From assembly GCA_017651245.1 (NCBI GenBank), contig JAGCDQ010000051.1, forward strand, positions 56,536 through 120,535: 64,000 nucleotides of DNA, written 5' to 3'. The DNA comes from Bacteroidaceae bacterium (GTDB lineage Bacteria; Bacteroidota; Bacteroidia; Bacteroidales; Bacteroidaceae). This document shows, piece after piece, positions 1-10,057 of this stretch. The notes below the pieces were generated by a model, which was not told the DNA's origin, did not search any database, and worked only from the letters and a program-made list of their open reading frames with translations. The translations under genes and the position numbers were made by a program. How positions within the stretch are numbered: position 1 is the first letter of the stretch; the number at the start of each line of letters is the position of its first letter.

Positions 1-702
1 TCCCATTACTCCACTTGAAGGTATAAGATCACGATAAATGTTCAATAAGAAATATACAATGACACATATTGTCAAAGTATACCATTTGTCCAATAAATGT
101 TGTACAAGATCAAAATGTTTCTTTAGAAGTGTACCTATAAGGAAGAAACAGAAATAATACCATTGTTCTATTCCAAGAGCCGTTTTTACATCAGTAGTGA
201 ATGGTATGGAATCATAGAGTGGTGGCCAATTGATTACATAGAAAACCGCAGCAATGATAATGATTACAATCTCCTCATATTTTCTGCATGTAAATCGGAT
301 AATAGAATAGAATATAAAAAAGATAAATAAGGTGTATGTAAACCAATAGCCAGATTTGTAGGTGTCAAGAATTCCATGCATGAAGTCCTTACCTGAATAG
401 TGAATATATAATGTAAAGAATAATAGCGTGGATAGTATCTGAACAGAGAACTTCTTTTTAAGGAAGCCCCCAATATGTTTTAGGTTCCATGTTATTCCTG
501 CCTTATACAGCACAAAGCCACTGATGAGGAAAAACAATGGCATACGTAATTGTTGTAAATAATGATGATATGCAGGAGTATCGTCAAGGCCAATACACAA
601 AGACGACACATGCTGTAGCACCACTAGCATCATGGTAAATCCACGCATGGCATCAATATACTCAATACGTTTTGTAGGAGCAGTGGCTTCCGTGTTCATC
701 AT
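1..702 (-). CDS. Acyltransferase 3 family membrane protein (partial)
   Basis: The minus strand is open from a double ATG at 702/699 to the window edge, with no stop, so the 3' part of the gene is missing. The translated start carries the acyltransferase-3 signature (YIDAMRGFTMMLVVLQH, with the R and H of the family's catalytic region) followed by LRMPLFFLISGF and several hydrophobic helices. Members of this family are integral inner-membrane enzymes that O-acetylate extracellular polysaccharides. It is downstream of the flippase and probably the last or a late gene of the exopolysaccharide operon. The family call is firm; acetyl as the acyl group and the glycan as substrate are inferred from context. 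Confidence 0.82.
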   Translation of the reverse strand, partial: MMNTEATAPTKRIEYIDAMRGFTMMLVVLQHVSSLCIGLDDTPAYHHYLQQLRMPLFFLISGFVLYKAGITWNLKHIGGFLKKKFSVQILSTLLFFTLYIHYSGKDFMHGILDTYKSGYWFTYTLFIFFIFYSIIRFTCRKYEEIVIIIIAAVFYVINWPPLYDSIPFTTDVKTALGIEQWYYFCFFLIGTLLKKHFDLVQHLLDKWYTLTICVIVYFLLNIYRDLIPSSGVMG

Positions 703-806
703 TTCTGTTATATTTTTATTAACTTACTAAAGTTTCACACCCTTTCAGTGGATTAATTCTCTCTATGCAGCCTCGACGAATTTTCGTAGCACATCCTTTG
801 TTACGA

Positions 807-2276
807 TTAAGAATCTTTCCGTGAAACATATTTCTTCCACACACTCTGTTTGACAATATCAACAAGATAAAAAAGTTCCATTGACTTCATCATCCTAGAA
901 AGAGCCACATAAGACATTATACCCAAAATCAGACCAAATATTAATTGCAGAACTCCCGAAGAGATAAACAATGTCAAACTCCACACTAATAAAGCCATGA
1001 ATATTGAGTATAATATGGTCGGAAACAAATCCCTCATCTGCTTAAAGAAACCTACATTTATAAACTTTCCAGTATAATATGTGTTCATGACCAAAAATAA
1101 GATGGCTGCACCTAATTGACCATAACACATCGCTAATAAGCCAAAAGGTATCGTTATAAATAAAACAGTAACACCTATAATCTTCTTTATCACTTCCAAA
1201 CGCAGATACAGATCGGAGTGTCCTTTAACAAGCAGAAGATTTAGATTGAGGGAATGTATAGGATTCCACATAGCAGCAAAACACAACACTTGCAAATAGG
1301 GGATACAAGACACCCATTTTTCCGTTATGAGCACTATTACAAATGGACGTGCCAAAACAAAAAGGAGGAAGGCCAAAGGAAACACCACATATGCTGTCAC
1401 ACGTATCATTCTACGATAAATCACGCTCAATGTCTCATCATCGTCTTGTATTTTCGATAAAACGGGAAATGTCACTCTATAAATGGCCCCTCCTAATACA
1501 GAAGAAGACAAACCTGCATAGTTTTGAGCCTTTGTATAGTATCCCAACCTCGATGATGAGTAGTATTTACCAATAATCAGAGGATAGACATTTCCATATA
1601 TCGTATTTAACATGTTTGTCAGCATCAACTTAGAGCCATAAGAAAAGTATTCCTTATATAGGGCCCAAGAAAAATTCAATTTAGGCAACCAACGTTGATA
1701 CCTCCAATACAATACAAAACGAATAGCAATAGAGATGAAATTAGGAAATATCAATGACCATACACCCCATCCCATATAAGCCAAGACAATTGATATGAGT
1801 CCTGTAACAACAGTGGCTATTACATTGATAATACTCTTTGCCTTAAAATTCAGTTGAATACTTAAACGAGCTGTCTGGACTGCTACAAAAGACCATAAAA
1901 ACAACAATACAGCATTTACATATACGATGTATTGTAATATAGGTTCGTTATAAAAGTCTGCTATCCATCTTGCACATATACACAAGATAGCACATAGAAT
2001 GAATGAAAGAACGAGGTTTGTGACATAGACTGTCGAATAATCCATCTCGGTTCTCTCCTTCTTCCGTATAAGGGCAGAAGTAAACCCTGAATCCATCAAT
2101 GTATATGAAACAGCAAAGAATATACCAGTCATCGCTATTAGACCATAATCTGAAGGCATCAATAAACGGGCCAATATGATACCTTGGACAAAACCAAATC
2201 CCTGTAGCACAAAAGTTTCCAAGAAATTCCAGACTAATCCAGAGAATGTCCTTTGTTTTAATGAATCTTCCATCAA
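807..2276 (-). CDS. Wzx-type oligosaccharide flippase
   Basis: 489 residues, almost entirely hydrophobic helices, with the N-terminal pattern of the polysaccharide transporter branch of the MATE/MOP superfamily (FSGLVWNFLETFVLQG and RLLMPSDYGLIAMTGIF). Such proteins flip lipid-linked repeat units across the inner membrane. Length fits the family (about 480). It is the sixth or seventh gene of a co-directional operon with glycosyltransferases and a Wza/Wzc export pair, which supports a Wzx/Wzy-type pathway. No Wzy polymerase is seen in the window; it may lie beyond position 1. Start could be either of two adjacent Met codons (2276 or 2273). Confidence 0.88.
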   Translation of the reverse strand: MMEDSLKQRTFSGLVWNFLETFVLQGFGFVQGIILARLLMPSDYGLIAMTGIFFAVSYTLMDSGFTSALIRKKERTEMDYSTVYVTNLVLSFILCAILCICARWIADFYNEPILQYIVYVNAVLLFLWSFVAVQTARLSIQLNFKAKSIINVIATVVTGLISIVLAYMGWGVWSLIFPNFISIAIRFVLYWRYQRWLPKLNFSWALYKEYFSYGSKLMLTNMLNTIYGNVYPLIIGKYYSSSRLGYYTKAQNYAGLSSSVLGGAIYRVTFPVLSKIQDDDETLSVIYRRMIRVTAYVVFPLAFLLFVLARPFVIVLITEKWVSCIPYLQVLCFAAMWNPIHSLNLNLLLVKGHSDLYLRLEVIKKIIGVTVLFITIPFGLLAMCYGQLGAAILFLVMNTYYTGKFINVGFFKQMRDLFPTILYSIFMALLVWSLTLFISSGVLQLIFGLILGIMSYVALSRMMKSMELFYLVDIVKQSVWKKYVSRKDS

Positions 2277-2352
2277 AACTCTATTTTATGTCTTGGATAT
2301 AAACCTAATACCAATTTTCTCATAGACAGCAATGAAGAAAAACTACTTCAAA

Positions 2353-3420
2353 CTATTTAAATTTAGCAGACAATCTTAGTAGACTATGTTCAATCCTTTC
2401 TTTCAATGACTTAGGACGATATCGAATCTCCAAGGTTTCATAGATGTTTCTTGCATTTTTCTCGAGAATATCTTCTACAAGACTTTCTTCCTTGTAATCT
2501 TCCCCTTTCAAAATGTGAACTCTATTCCATATTGGGTTTTCCAAGGCATTTGTCAATTGCTGTAACCTTTTTTCTCTATTATCAGCATCAAATATGGTAC
2601 AATTACGTACAAAAGTTTTTATGTAGTTCACCATCTCTATCGCCTGATACCTATATGCACGCATAAAATTATATTTCTCCAGCATTTTCCACTTTAGATC
2701 AAACAATACGCATGCTAAGTCAAGCCATCCATTCAGATATTTTGGTGAAGCTCCAGGAAGGCCTATCAAATATGAATACACAACATCAGGAATAATTGTC
2801 AACCGCTGAATATGAGGATGCAAAAGCATTGACATATATAAATCATCCGCACCTATCTTAGGCCAGGGAGACGGAAAATCCACTTTATCAAAAAGTTCCT
2901 TTCTATACATTTTCCCCCAAACCGATACAGGCAAAATGTTATGTCCAAAATACGATTCAAAATACTCTCCCATCAACTCGTCATGTTCCAAAACTTTTCC
3001 TGTATCAGGCAACAATTTTTTGGGAGGAAAAGTTTGTACCCACGGTCCAATCTTCAACACCTTTGACACCTGACCTATCACAACATCTACATCTTGTTCG
3101 GCTGCTGCCTTGTACATCGTTGCTATTGCATCTTTTGGCATCCAATCATCTTGGTCTATCAAAACAATATATTCACCACGTGCAATTTTTATACCATCCA
3201 GTCGAGGACCTCCATTAACATCCTTCTCCAATAATCTCACACGAGCATCCTTTTTCGTCCACTCACGAAGGATTTCCACAGTACTTCTATCAGGAGATTT
3301 ATCATCCACCAAGATAATTTCCACATTTTTATAAGTTTGAGCCAGCAAAGACCGCATACATGGATTTATCTTCGTGCCTGCATTATATACTGGAATAACA
3401 ATACTGATTAACGTTTCCAT
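2353..3420 (-). CDS. Glycosyltransferase family 2
   Basis: 355 residues. The N-terminus is a textbook GT-A fold start (ISIVIPVYNAGTKI, then VEIILVDDKSPD, then GEYIVLIDQDDW), giving the nucleotide-sugar and metal-binding DxD-type residues in the first 100 positions. The C-terminal 150 residues are less conserved and probably dictate acceptor choice. It probably adds one sugar to the lipid-linked repeat on the cytoplasmic face of the inner membrane. Lies 76 bp upstream of the flippase gene in the same direction. Sugar specificity cannot be read from sequence. Confidence 0.9.
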   Translation of the reverse strand: METLISIVIPVYNAGTKINPCMRSLLAQTYKNVEIILVDDKSPDRSTVEILREWTKKDARVRLLEKDVNGGPRLDGIKIARGEYIVLIDQDDWMPKDAIATMYKAAAEQDVDVVIGQVSKVLKIGPWVQTFPPKKLLPDTGKVLEHDELMGEYFESYFGHNILPVSVWGKMYRKELFDKVDFPSPWPKIGADDLYMSMLLHPHIQRLTIIPDVVYSYLIGLPGASPKYLNGWLDLACVLFDLKWKMLEKYNFMRAYRYQAIEMVNYIKTFVRNCTIFDADNREKRLQQLTNALENPIWNRVHILKGEDYKEESLVEDILEKNARNIYETLEIRYRPKSLKERIEHSLLRLSAKFK

Positions 3421-3457
3421 TTTCAGTTCTACTATACAGAGATTATTCGAAACTCTG

Positions 3458-4099
3458 TTATCTCTCCCTTAACACTCTTGCTGGACTACCTGCTGCCACA
3501 ATCTCATCTGGCATTGGCTTTGTAACAAGAGAACCAGCCCCAATTAATGTATTTTTCCCAATATGTTTAGCCTTTTCTGAAATCAGAACAGAACATTGAC
3601 CTATAAAAGCTCTCTCCTCTATTTCTGTATACGCTCCCACATATGCTTTCGGACCGAAAAAAACATATTCGTGTATCTGACAACCATGTTCTATGATTAC
3701 GTTGGACCACAGTACACATCCCTGTTCAATCGTACTATCGGAATGAATTTCTGAATAAGAACACACCAACACCCCACTTTGAGAAATCATAGAAAATCTG
3801 GAAATGATAGCGGTAGGATGGATTAAGGTTGGTGTAACACCTCCCATCTGTATGAGGCGAGAGCTAACGTCTTGCTTGATTTTCATATTTCCCATTGTTA
3901 ACACAAAATTACGCCCACTCACATCAGAATTGAAAAGGTCGTCGAATGACCCCAAAATGGGGAATCCATGATCCATTTCACCCGTACGAGAATCATCATA
4001 ATGATACAGACCAACGACTCTATACCCACATGACTCAGCAAGTTCAATGAAAATAGGTGTTGCACGCCCAACCCCTAATGCGTAAATTTCTTTCATCAC
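3458..4099 (-). CDS. Sugar O/N-acyltransferase, NeuD/PglD/VioB type
   Basis: 213 residues. The first about 80 residues form a Rossmann-like sugar-binding domain (ALGVGRATPIFIELAESCGY); the rest is a left-handed beta-helix with hexapeptide periodicity (for example CVLWSNVIIEHGCQIHEYVF), typical of acetyl-CoA dependent sialic acid/bacillosamine O/N-acetyltransferases. It abuts the aminotransferase gene with no gap. The PglE/PglD and VioA/VioB pairs have the same two-gene layout, so the pair probably makes a 4-acetamido-dideoxy sugar nucleotide. That product is an inference. Confidence 0.85.
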   Translation of the reverse strand: MMKEIYALGVGRATPIFIELAESCGYRVVGLYHYDDSRTGEMDHGFPILGSFDDLFNSDVSGRNFVLTMGNMKIKQDVSSRLIQMGGVTPTLIHPTAIISRFSMISQSGVLVCSYSEIHSDSTIEQGCVLWSNVIIEHGCQIHEYVFFGPKAYVGAYTEIEERAFIGQCSVLISEKAKHIGKNTLIGAGSLVTKPMPDEIVAAGSPARVLRER

Positions 4100-5218
4100 C
4101 TATTTGTAGATAATACAATCTATTACACGCTGTATATCCTTTTGACTTAAAGCATGATGCATCGGTAAACAAATCACTTCACTTGCCATCTGTGTGGCTA
4201 CAGGTAAGTTTTCTTTAACAGCACTCGGCAATCCTCTATAAGTGGAGAATTCACTAATAAGGGGATAGAAATATCTTCTTCCAAGAACATTTTGTTCTTT
4301 CATCTTGAGATATAACTCATCACGAGTCATATCATATTTTTCAGATTTTACAAAAATGGGGAAATAGCTATAGTTGTGCTTTACGCCAGGCGCATCTTCC
4401 CAAAAATCAATACCATCCACCCCACGAAGTGCTTCACGATAACGAATTGCCACCTGATGACGCGCCTCAATAGAGGCATCCACATGCTTCAAATTTAATA
4501 GACCATAGGCAGAACGCACTTCATCCATTTTGGAATTAATGCCAGGAGCAACAACTTCTGTCTCACCAGCAAAACCAAAGTTCTTCAAATAATCAATACG
4601 TTTTTTGGTCTTTTCATCATGCATAATCATGGCCCCGCCTTCAATCGTATTGTACACCTTCGTTGCATGGAAAGAAAGAGTAGCCATATCCCCTGCATTC
4701 AATATACTCTCACCATCCACCTCCACACCAAAAGCATGAGCTGCGTCATAGATTACTTTCAATCCATATTTGTCAGCAATCTCTTGGATCTTTTTTACTT
4801 TACAAGGCTGACCATACACATGAACAGGCATAATGGCAGTAGTTTGAGGTGTAATTGCCGCCTCAATCTTATTCGGATCCATATTACCTGTATCCCGTTC
4901 TATATCTACAAAAACAGGCTTAATGCCATTCCACCATAAGGAATGAGTAGTGGCCACAAAACTATAAGGAGTCGTTATAACTTCACCAGTGATACGAAGT
5001 GCTTGTAATGCGGTAATAAGTGGTAGAGTACCATTGGTAAACAAACTCACGTATGGTACTTTCAAATATTCCGCCAATGCCTTTTCCAACTGATTGTGGA
5101 AAAAACCATTATTTGTAATCCACTTACTTTTCCAGATTTCCTCCAGCATTGAATAAAAATCTTTCAAATCAGGAAGAAGTGGGGAAGTAACCGTGAGAGT
5201 TTCGTTATTCGTGACCAT
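4100..5218 (-). CDS. DegT/DnrJ/EryC1/StrS sugar aminotransferase
   Basis: 372 residues, normal length for PLP-dependent nucleotide-sugar aminotransferases. Visible landmarks are VSLFTNGTLPLITALQAL (PLP phosphate region), VIYDAAHAFGV (Asp contacting the pyridine nitrogen) and TLSFHATKVYNTIEGG, whose Lys near residue 190 should form the Schiff base. It transfers an amino group from glutamate to a keto-deoxy sugar nucleotide. It is directly followed by the acetyltransferase, arguing for an N-acetylated amino sugar in the polysaccharide. Whether the carrier is UDP or dTDP is unknown. Confidence 0.92.
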   Translation of the reverse strand: MVTNNETLTVTSPLLPDLKDFYSMLEEIWKSKWITNNGFFHNQLEKALAEYLKVPYVSLFTNGTLPLITALQALRITGEVITTPYSFVATTHSLWWNGIKPVFVDIERDTGNMDPNKIEAAITPQTTAIMPVHVYGQPCKVKKIQEIADKYGLKVIYDAAHAFGVEVDGESILNAGDMATLSFHATKVYNTIEGGAMIMHDEKTKKRIDYLKNFGFAGETEVVAPGINSKMDEVRSAYGLLNLKHVDASIEARHQVAIRYREALRGVDGIDFWEDAPGVKHNYSYFPIFVKSEKYDMTRDELYLKMKEQNVLGRRYFYPLISEFSTYRGLPSAVKENLPVATQMASEVICLPMHHALSQKDIQRVIDCIIYK

Positions 5219-5266
5219 TGTTTATGTTTTTTCATTATCCGAAACAGAAGACACGTTATATCACAC

Positions 5267-6376
5267 TTATGCTTGGAAAAGGGTCTCGTAGGGCGCCATG
5301 AGGGCTTCTATATCAAAGTCCCAACCACGCGCCTCGCCTTTCTGCCTATATTGCTCCAAAAGAGTTGGATCATCGAGCAGACTCTTGATGCCTTTATACA
5401 ATGCCTCTTCGGTATTTGGCGTCATCAAGCCACTATCACCATTTTTGAGAATTTCCTTCAATTCTGGCGTTTCTGTTGCCACCACGGGCAAGCCTAAAAT
5501 CAATGCCTTCATCACACTTGAATGGTAAGCAGAACAAACAAAAAGTTGACCCTGAATCATAAATCGATAGGGATTGGGGTGAGCGCCAAAAAATTTCACA
5601 CGAGTCTGCAAATCATTCTCTTGGACATAACGTTCCAAGACAACACGTTCTACTCCATCACCAAATATCCAAAGTCCGAGGTCATAACCCTCTTTAGCCA
5701 ATCGATTAATAATACGGAGCAGACGACCATACTGATACTGAGGTTCCAATCTGCCCTGTGATATCAGACGTATCTTCACAGGATTTTCATCAGGGTTGCT
5801 AGCGTTCAATGATTTCAGACGAACAGATAAAGAATCTATCGGATCATAAACAGTTTCTATTGGGACTTTCACGTCAGGGAATTGCTTCTTAAAAGCTTCG
5901 GTAATCAAATTGGTGACACCAATTATTTTGTCATATTTATTATATGCCTCTGTCTCCTCTTTAATTCCACTAAAGAAATCACTGGTCCAGTGATTCTTTG
6001 CCAAATCTGAATGCACCCAAGCATATCGTTTCTTCTTTCCCCTTGAGGCATGACTCAACAATTTCGTCACAAAACCTTCGGAGTAGGCAATCTCCACATC
6101 ATTTCCCTGAGGAATAAAGAATTTGTAAACCCAAGACAAAGGAAGACCGCCATAAACCATTTGATGTTTGAATCCATCTGGCTCTGTAAGGACAGCCTTA
6201 TAATTTACATTTTCTCGAATGATCGCTTCATATTGTCCACCACCATTGATGGCACATACCGTGATATCATACTTTGATTTGTCTATGTACTGTACCAATA
6301 CAGAAAGAGCTTTCCCCGCATCACCAGAATCAAGGGTTTCAACAAGAAATAGAATTTTACGCTTAGAATTACTCAT
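5267..6376 (-). CDS. Glycosyltransferase family 4
   Basis: 369 residues with the GT-B layout: an N-terminal acceptor domain beginning KILFLVETLDSGDAGKAL and a C-terminal donor domain with IRLISQGRLEPQYQYGRLLR, LWIFGDGVER and the ALILGLPVVATETPELKEIL block that carries the donor-binding Glu of GT4 enzymes. It should act on the cytoplasmic face in repeat-unit synthesis. It is the first sugar-transfer gene after the Wza/Wzc pair. No initiating sugar-phosphate transferase (WbaP/WecA type) is visible between Wzc and this gene, so the repeat is probably primed elsewhere. Confidence 0.88.
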   Translation of the reverse strand: MSNSKRKILFLVETLDSGDAGKALSVLVQYIDKSKYDITVCAINGGGQYEAIIRENVNYKAVLTEPDGFKHQMVYGGLPLSWVYKFFIPQGNDVEIAYSEGFVTKLLSHASRGKKKRYAWVHSDLAKNHWTSDFFSGIKEETEAYNKYDKIIGVTNLITEAFKKQFPDVKVPIETVYDPIDSLSVRLKSLNASNPDENPVKIRLISQGRLEPQYQYGRLLRIINRLAKEGYDLGLWIFGDGVERVVLERYVQENDLQTRVKFFGAHPNPYRFMIQGQLFVCSAYHSSVMKALILGLPVVATETPELKEILKNGDSGLMTPNTEEALYKGIKSLLDDPTLLEQYRQKGEARGWDFDIEALMAPYETLFQA

Positions 6377-6452
6377 AGTACTATCTTTTTTTATATTATT
6401 CGAAATAAAGTTTATTTGTAACGATAACCTTAACCCTAACCTTAACTAATTA

Positions 6453-8948
6453 TTAATCATCATCCTTCGTGTATCCACCATATGCAGATCCGCCATAATA
6501 ACCATAACGAGAACCATAACGGCCAGATCCATAATAGGAGAAGCCTTCATTCGTTCCATTCAGAATGATAGACATCTTTGGCAAACGGTTATCATCGTAA
6601 TACTTCTGCACATCTGGAAGTTGGTTACGGTCAAGATTCTCAGCACGAATGATGAAAAGTGTTGAATCAGCACAACGACCAACAATCGTTGCATCAGCCA
6701 CAATCTCGATTGGTGGACAGTCTAGAAGAATGTAAGCATACTGATTCCGTAACTCATCCAGCAGTTTTCCAAGACGTTCATCAAAGAGTAACTCCGTTGG
6801 ATTCGGTGGAATCGTTCCTACAGGTACCACATCCAAATAATCGTGCGTCGCATTACGAATCACAATATCATCAAAACTATCCGTCACACCTGACAAATAA
6901 TCCGCAATACCAATCTTAGGCTTGTCAACCATCGCAGAAAGAGATGCTTTGCGGAGGTCAAGGTCAATCGCCACCACTCGCTGTTTTTTGATGGCAAAAG
7001 AAGTAATCAGGTTAGTAATTACGAATGTCTTACCAGAGTTCGGGTTAAAGGACGTCAACATGATGACCTTACCACGATTCCCCTTGGCTGTCATGAATTC
7101 TATATTTGTTCGAATCACGCGGAATGCTTCATTAATGACATTACGAGAATGATCCTTCACCAATATATGCAATGTCTTATCCTCTTCGTCCTTAGCAAGC
7201 TTCAACAATACTAAAATATTGTGCCACAATTTCTTCCAAGGGCCAAACATCTTTTCTTTCAAAGTACGATGACGACGATGGATTGGAATCTCACCAATGA
7301 ACGGAATGGATAATTCATTCAAATCTTTACGTCCACGCACCTGATTGTTGATGGCTTCCAACAAGAAGATGATTAAAGCAGGAACGGCAATACCCACAAT
7401 GGCGCCAATTGCCCATACCATACTAGGGATTGGTGATGTTGGAACATTCGAGCCATTCGCTGGTGTAATGACACGGTTATTATATGCTGTAAATGCCTGT
7501 GAAAGCTCGTTCTCTTCACGCTTTTGCAGGAGATACAAATACAGATTCTCTTTCACCTTCTGCTGACGTTCCTGATTCAACAAGTATTTCGATTGTGACG
7601 GAGAGGAAGCAATCTTACTATTTGCCTGACCTCTAATAGACTGTGCCGAACGCAACTCCACATTCAAGGATGCAATATGATTGTCAACAGAAGCAATCAG
7701 TGCATTGCGAAGTTCAGCCAACTGAAGGTCTTTTTCCTGAATAATCGGGTTTTGCAAAGAACTGGCACTCAACAAATTGTTTCGAGACAACAATAAAGCA
7801 TTATATTCTGCAATTTGACCACTGATATTGGGACTGTTCACACCTTGATTGGCAGGGATCAATGTGTATCGATTCGCTTCGTTCGTCAAATAATTTCGCA
7901 CATACCGTGCCATGTGCAACTGATTACTAATTTCTGTCGATTGGGCAGTGGCAGAACTTGCTTGACTTATATAAATTCCCGCCACATCACTTTGACCTGC
8001 AGGAATCAAATTCTCAGATTTGAAAGTTGAGATATCATCCTCCACATTACCCAATTCCTTTTCAATGGCCTGCAGACGTTCACCTATAAACTCTGATGTA
8101 GAAACTGATCTACGGTTACAATCTTTCACCCAGTTCTCATTATAGACGGCAATAATGGTAGAAAGCACATCTTCCGCACGCTGAGGACTTTCGTCATCAT
8201 AAGATAGTTTGATGATGGTAGACAATTCACTCACAGCACTTACATTCAAGCCACTTGTAATCTCATTCACTGCAGCATGAATTGGGATACGCTCCACTCG
8301 AAGCGTAATCTCCTGCGGGAAATAATTCACCGACTTATTCACTTCAATCTGTCCAATCGGGGTTCTAACCGTTCGTCCCACTTTTCCTGTGATAGAACCA
8401 GAAACCTTCTTACCTCCACGAACGAAATTGCTCATCATATACGTTCCATCACTCTTCATATCGAACATGAACTCCGCTGACTCTGAATCATTCAAATCCA
8501 GTGGAACAATCTGTACACTTAGCGCCGTGCCATAAATAATTTCTTCATGAAAACGTCCTTGTGCATAACAATTCACTTCCAAATGGAGATTGTGCACCGT
8601 AGATTCTGCCAGACTTGGGGAGCGAAGTGTAAAAAGTTCATTCTGAACATCCACACTTCCGCCAAACATATTCAAACCGGCAGTATTTCCACTCGAACTT
8701 GATTGAAAATCATTCTTGATAAGGATAGATGCTGTACGAGTATAGATCGGTGGGGTCATCTGAAGATAAAAGTAGGAACCCGCAAGTCCTAATGCCAAAC
8801 AAAGAATGAACCAATACCATTTTGACGCATAGACCGTCAACATGTCAATTACTTTTGCATAAGCAGAAGGACCCTTGGGCGCAGATGCCAAAGAACCACC
8901 CGTGGGTTGATATCCAGTATTTGCGGGTTGATTATTTAGAGGTAACAT
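6453..8948 (-). CDS. Wzc-like polysaccharide co-polymerase / BY-kinase
   Basis: 831 residues from the ATG at 8948. Order of parts: a TM helix (WYWFILCLALGLAGSYFYL), a large periplasmic Wzz/GNVR region, a second TM (MVWAIGAIVGIAVPALIIF), then a cytoplasmic bacterial tyrosine kinase with Walker A (FNPNSGKTFVITNL), Walker A' (VVAIDLDLRKASL) and Walker B (YILLDCPPIEIV). The tail is a tyrosine cluster (Tyr/Gly-rich last 30 residues), the autophosphorylation site of such kinases. It controls chain length and export with Wza. An upstream ATG at 9011 is in frame but would overlap the Wza gene and encode a low-complexity heptad stretch, so 8948 is preferred. Confidence 0.9.
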   Translation of the reverse strand: MLPLNNQPANTGYQPTGGSLASAPKGPSAYAKVIDMLTVYASKWYWFILCLALGLAGSYFYLQMTPPIYTRTASILIKNDFQSSSSGNTAGLNMFGGSVDVQNELFTLRSPSLAESTVHNLHLEVNCYAQGRFHEEIIYGTALSVQIVPLDLNDSESAEFMFDMKSDGTYMMSNFVRGGKKVSGSITGKVGRTVRTPIGQIEVNKSVNYFPQEITLRVERIPIHAAVNEITSGLNVSAVSELSTIIKLSYDDESPQRAEDVLSTIIAVYNENWVKDCNRRSVSTSEFIGERLQAIEKELGNVEDDISTFKSENLIPAGQSDVAGIYISQASSATAQSTEISNQLHMARYVRNYLTNEANRYTLIPANQGVNSPNISGQIAEYNALLLSRNNLLSASSLQNPIIQEKDLQLAELRNALIASVDNHIASLNVELRSAQSIRGQANSKIASSPSQSKYLLNQERQQKVKENLYLYLLQKREENELSQAFTAYNNRVITPANGSNVPTSPIPSMVWAIGAIVGIAVPALIIFLLEAINNQVRGRKDLNELSIPFIGEIPIHRRHRTLKEKMFGPWKKLWHNILVLLKLAKDEEDKTLHILVKDHSRNVINEAFRVIRTNIEFMTAKGNRGKVIMLTSFNPNSGKTFVITNLITSFAIKKQRVVAIDLDLRKASLSAMVDKPKIGIADYLSGVTDSFDDIVIRNATHDYLDVVPVGTIPPNPTELLFDERLGKLLDELRNQYAYILLDCPPIEIVADATIVGRCADSTLFIIRAENLDRNQLPDVQKYYDDNRLPKMSIILNGTNEGFSYYGSGRYGSRYGYYGGSAYGGYTKDDD

Positions 8949-8954
8949 ATTTGG

Positions 8955-8982
8955 TTTAGAGTTTAGAGTTGAGGGTTTAGAG
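8955..8982. repeat. Heptad tandem repeat TTTAGAG before the kinase start
   Basis: Four consecutive 7-bp units (tttagag, tttagag, ttgaggg, tttagag) fill the short gap between the Wza stop codon (8983-8985) and the Wzc-like start (8948). The repeat is open in frame with the kinase gene, which makes the start site ambiguous. Confidence 0.7.
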
Positions 8983-9753
8983 TTATTTGAACCAAGCAAT
9001 TGCACTAACAATAAATGTAGCCATGCTTATCCAGAAGGATGGCTGAACAGTGGAATTACCCAAGACAGTCGCATTCCGTTTTTCTTTCTTGTTCATCTCC
9101 ACATAGATCACGTCATTTTGTTGCAAATAATATACGGGTGAGGAATACAAATCCTCTGCAGAACATAGATTCACTTCATAAACCGTTTTCTTTCCGTAAT
9201 TCTCACGAATCACCTTCACATTGGTACGCAACCCATTAATGTTCAAATCCCCTTGAGAGCCAATGGCATCAAGAATCGTGAACTTGTCCCTATCTATCTG
9301 GACACGACCAGTACCAGCTGAGCCCAATATTATTACATATAAATTTGAATAATCAACTGTCACGATCGGATCACGAATCAACCCCTTTTCCATAATCTGC
9401 TCACGAATGGATTCCTGAAGTTCTTGGCGATTCAAACCTGCCACATGAATCTTACCTAACATAGGAAAACGAATGCAGCCTTCCGAGTCGATTGTATAAC
9501 GAGAACCTTCGCCTCCACCACTTCCTCCAGAAGACAAACTGAACTGAGCGGCGAGTTCAGGTCTATCCGAACTCACCATAATTCTAATTTCATCGTCAGC
9601 TTTGAACTTAATCTCCACTGGATTCTGAACAACGATGGATTTACCTGGATTAAAATCTTGGAAATAAGCAATGTCTTTGGGTACTGAGCATGAGCTCAAC
9701 ATTGCGAGAATAACCACAAAAGTGATTCCAAGAAACAAATGCGCTTTTTTCAT
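8983..9753 (-). CDS. Wza-like polysaccharide export lipoprotein
   Basis: 256 residues. The N-terminus is a lipoprotein signal with lipobox (LAMLSSC, Cys about residue 22). The polysaccharide-export domain follows (FKADDEIRIMVSSDRPELAAQ) and then two SLBB-like segments, ending in a hydrophobic C-terminal helix. It should form the outer-membrane export channel for the polysaccharide and pair with the Wzc-like kinase immediately downstream. First gene of the operon. Length fits the Bacteroidales members (about 260), shorter than E. coli Wza. Confidence 0.9.
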   Translation of the reverse strand: MKKAHLFLGITFVVILAMLSSCSVPKDIAYFQDFNPGKSIVVQNPVEIKFKADDEIRIMVSSDRPELAAQFSLSSGGSGGGEGSRYTIDSEGCIRFPMLGKIHVAGLNRQELQESIREQIMEKGLIRDPIVTVDYSNLYVIILGSAGTGRVQIDRDKFTILDAIGSQGDLNINGLRTNVKVIRENYGKKTVYEVNLCSAEDLYSSPVYYLQQNDVIYVEMNKKEKRNATVLGNSTVQPSFWISMATFIVSAIAWFK

Positions 9754-9959
9754 ATTTAATATTTTTTAACTTTCTGAAAATAATAGTTATCTGTAAAACA
9801 ATGACATTTCGCGATTTATATAGATTCTGGCTATTGAATACAACCTTACTTCACCCCTTTATTTATAAAAGAGTGTCTATCAAAGCGTTAGAAGCAAAGG
9901 AAAACATATTCAGACCACAAAAAGTCATTTTTTTCGAATGCTTAATTTCAAATCAGGGT

Positions 9960-9992
9960 CAAATTTACAAAAAAATCTTAAATATAAACAAA
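9960..9992 (-). promoter_or_regulatory. Predicted promoter of the exopolysaccharide operon
   Basis: On the minus strand TAAATTTG (9967-9960) fits the Bacteroidetes -7 consensus TAnnTTTG, and TTTG (9992-9989) lies 21 bp upstream. Transcription would start near 9953 and leave an untranslated leader of about 200 nt before the Wza-like gene. The remaining part of the 9754-10057 gap is AT-rich with no convincing gene; a long leader of this kind could host antitermination control, as in Bacteroides capsule operons, but no UpxY-like gene is seen here. Confidence 0.45.
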
Positions 9993-10057
9993 CAAAATGA
10001 GAAAAAAATCAAGGTACAGACTATGCAAGTACTAAATCCTAGGGCTTCTTCCTCTTT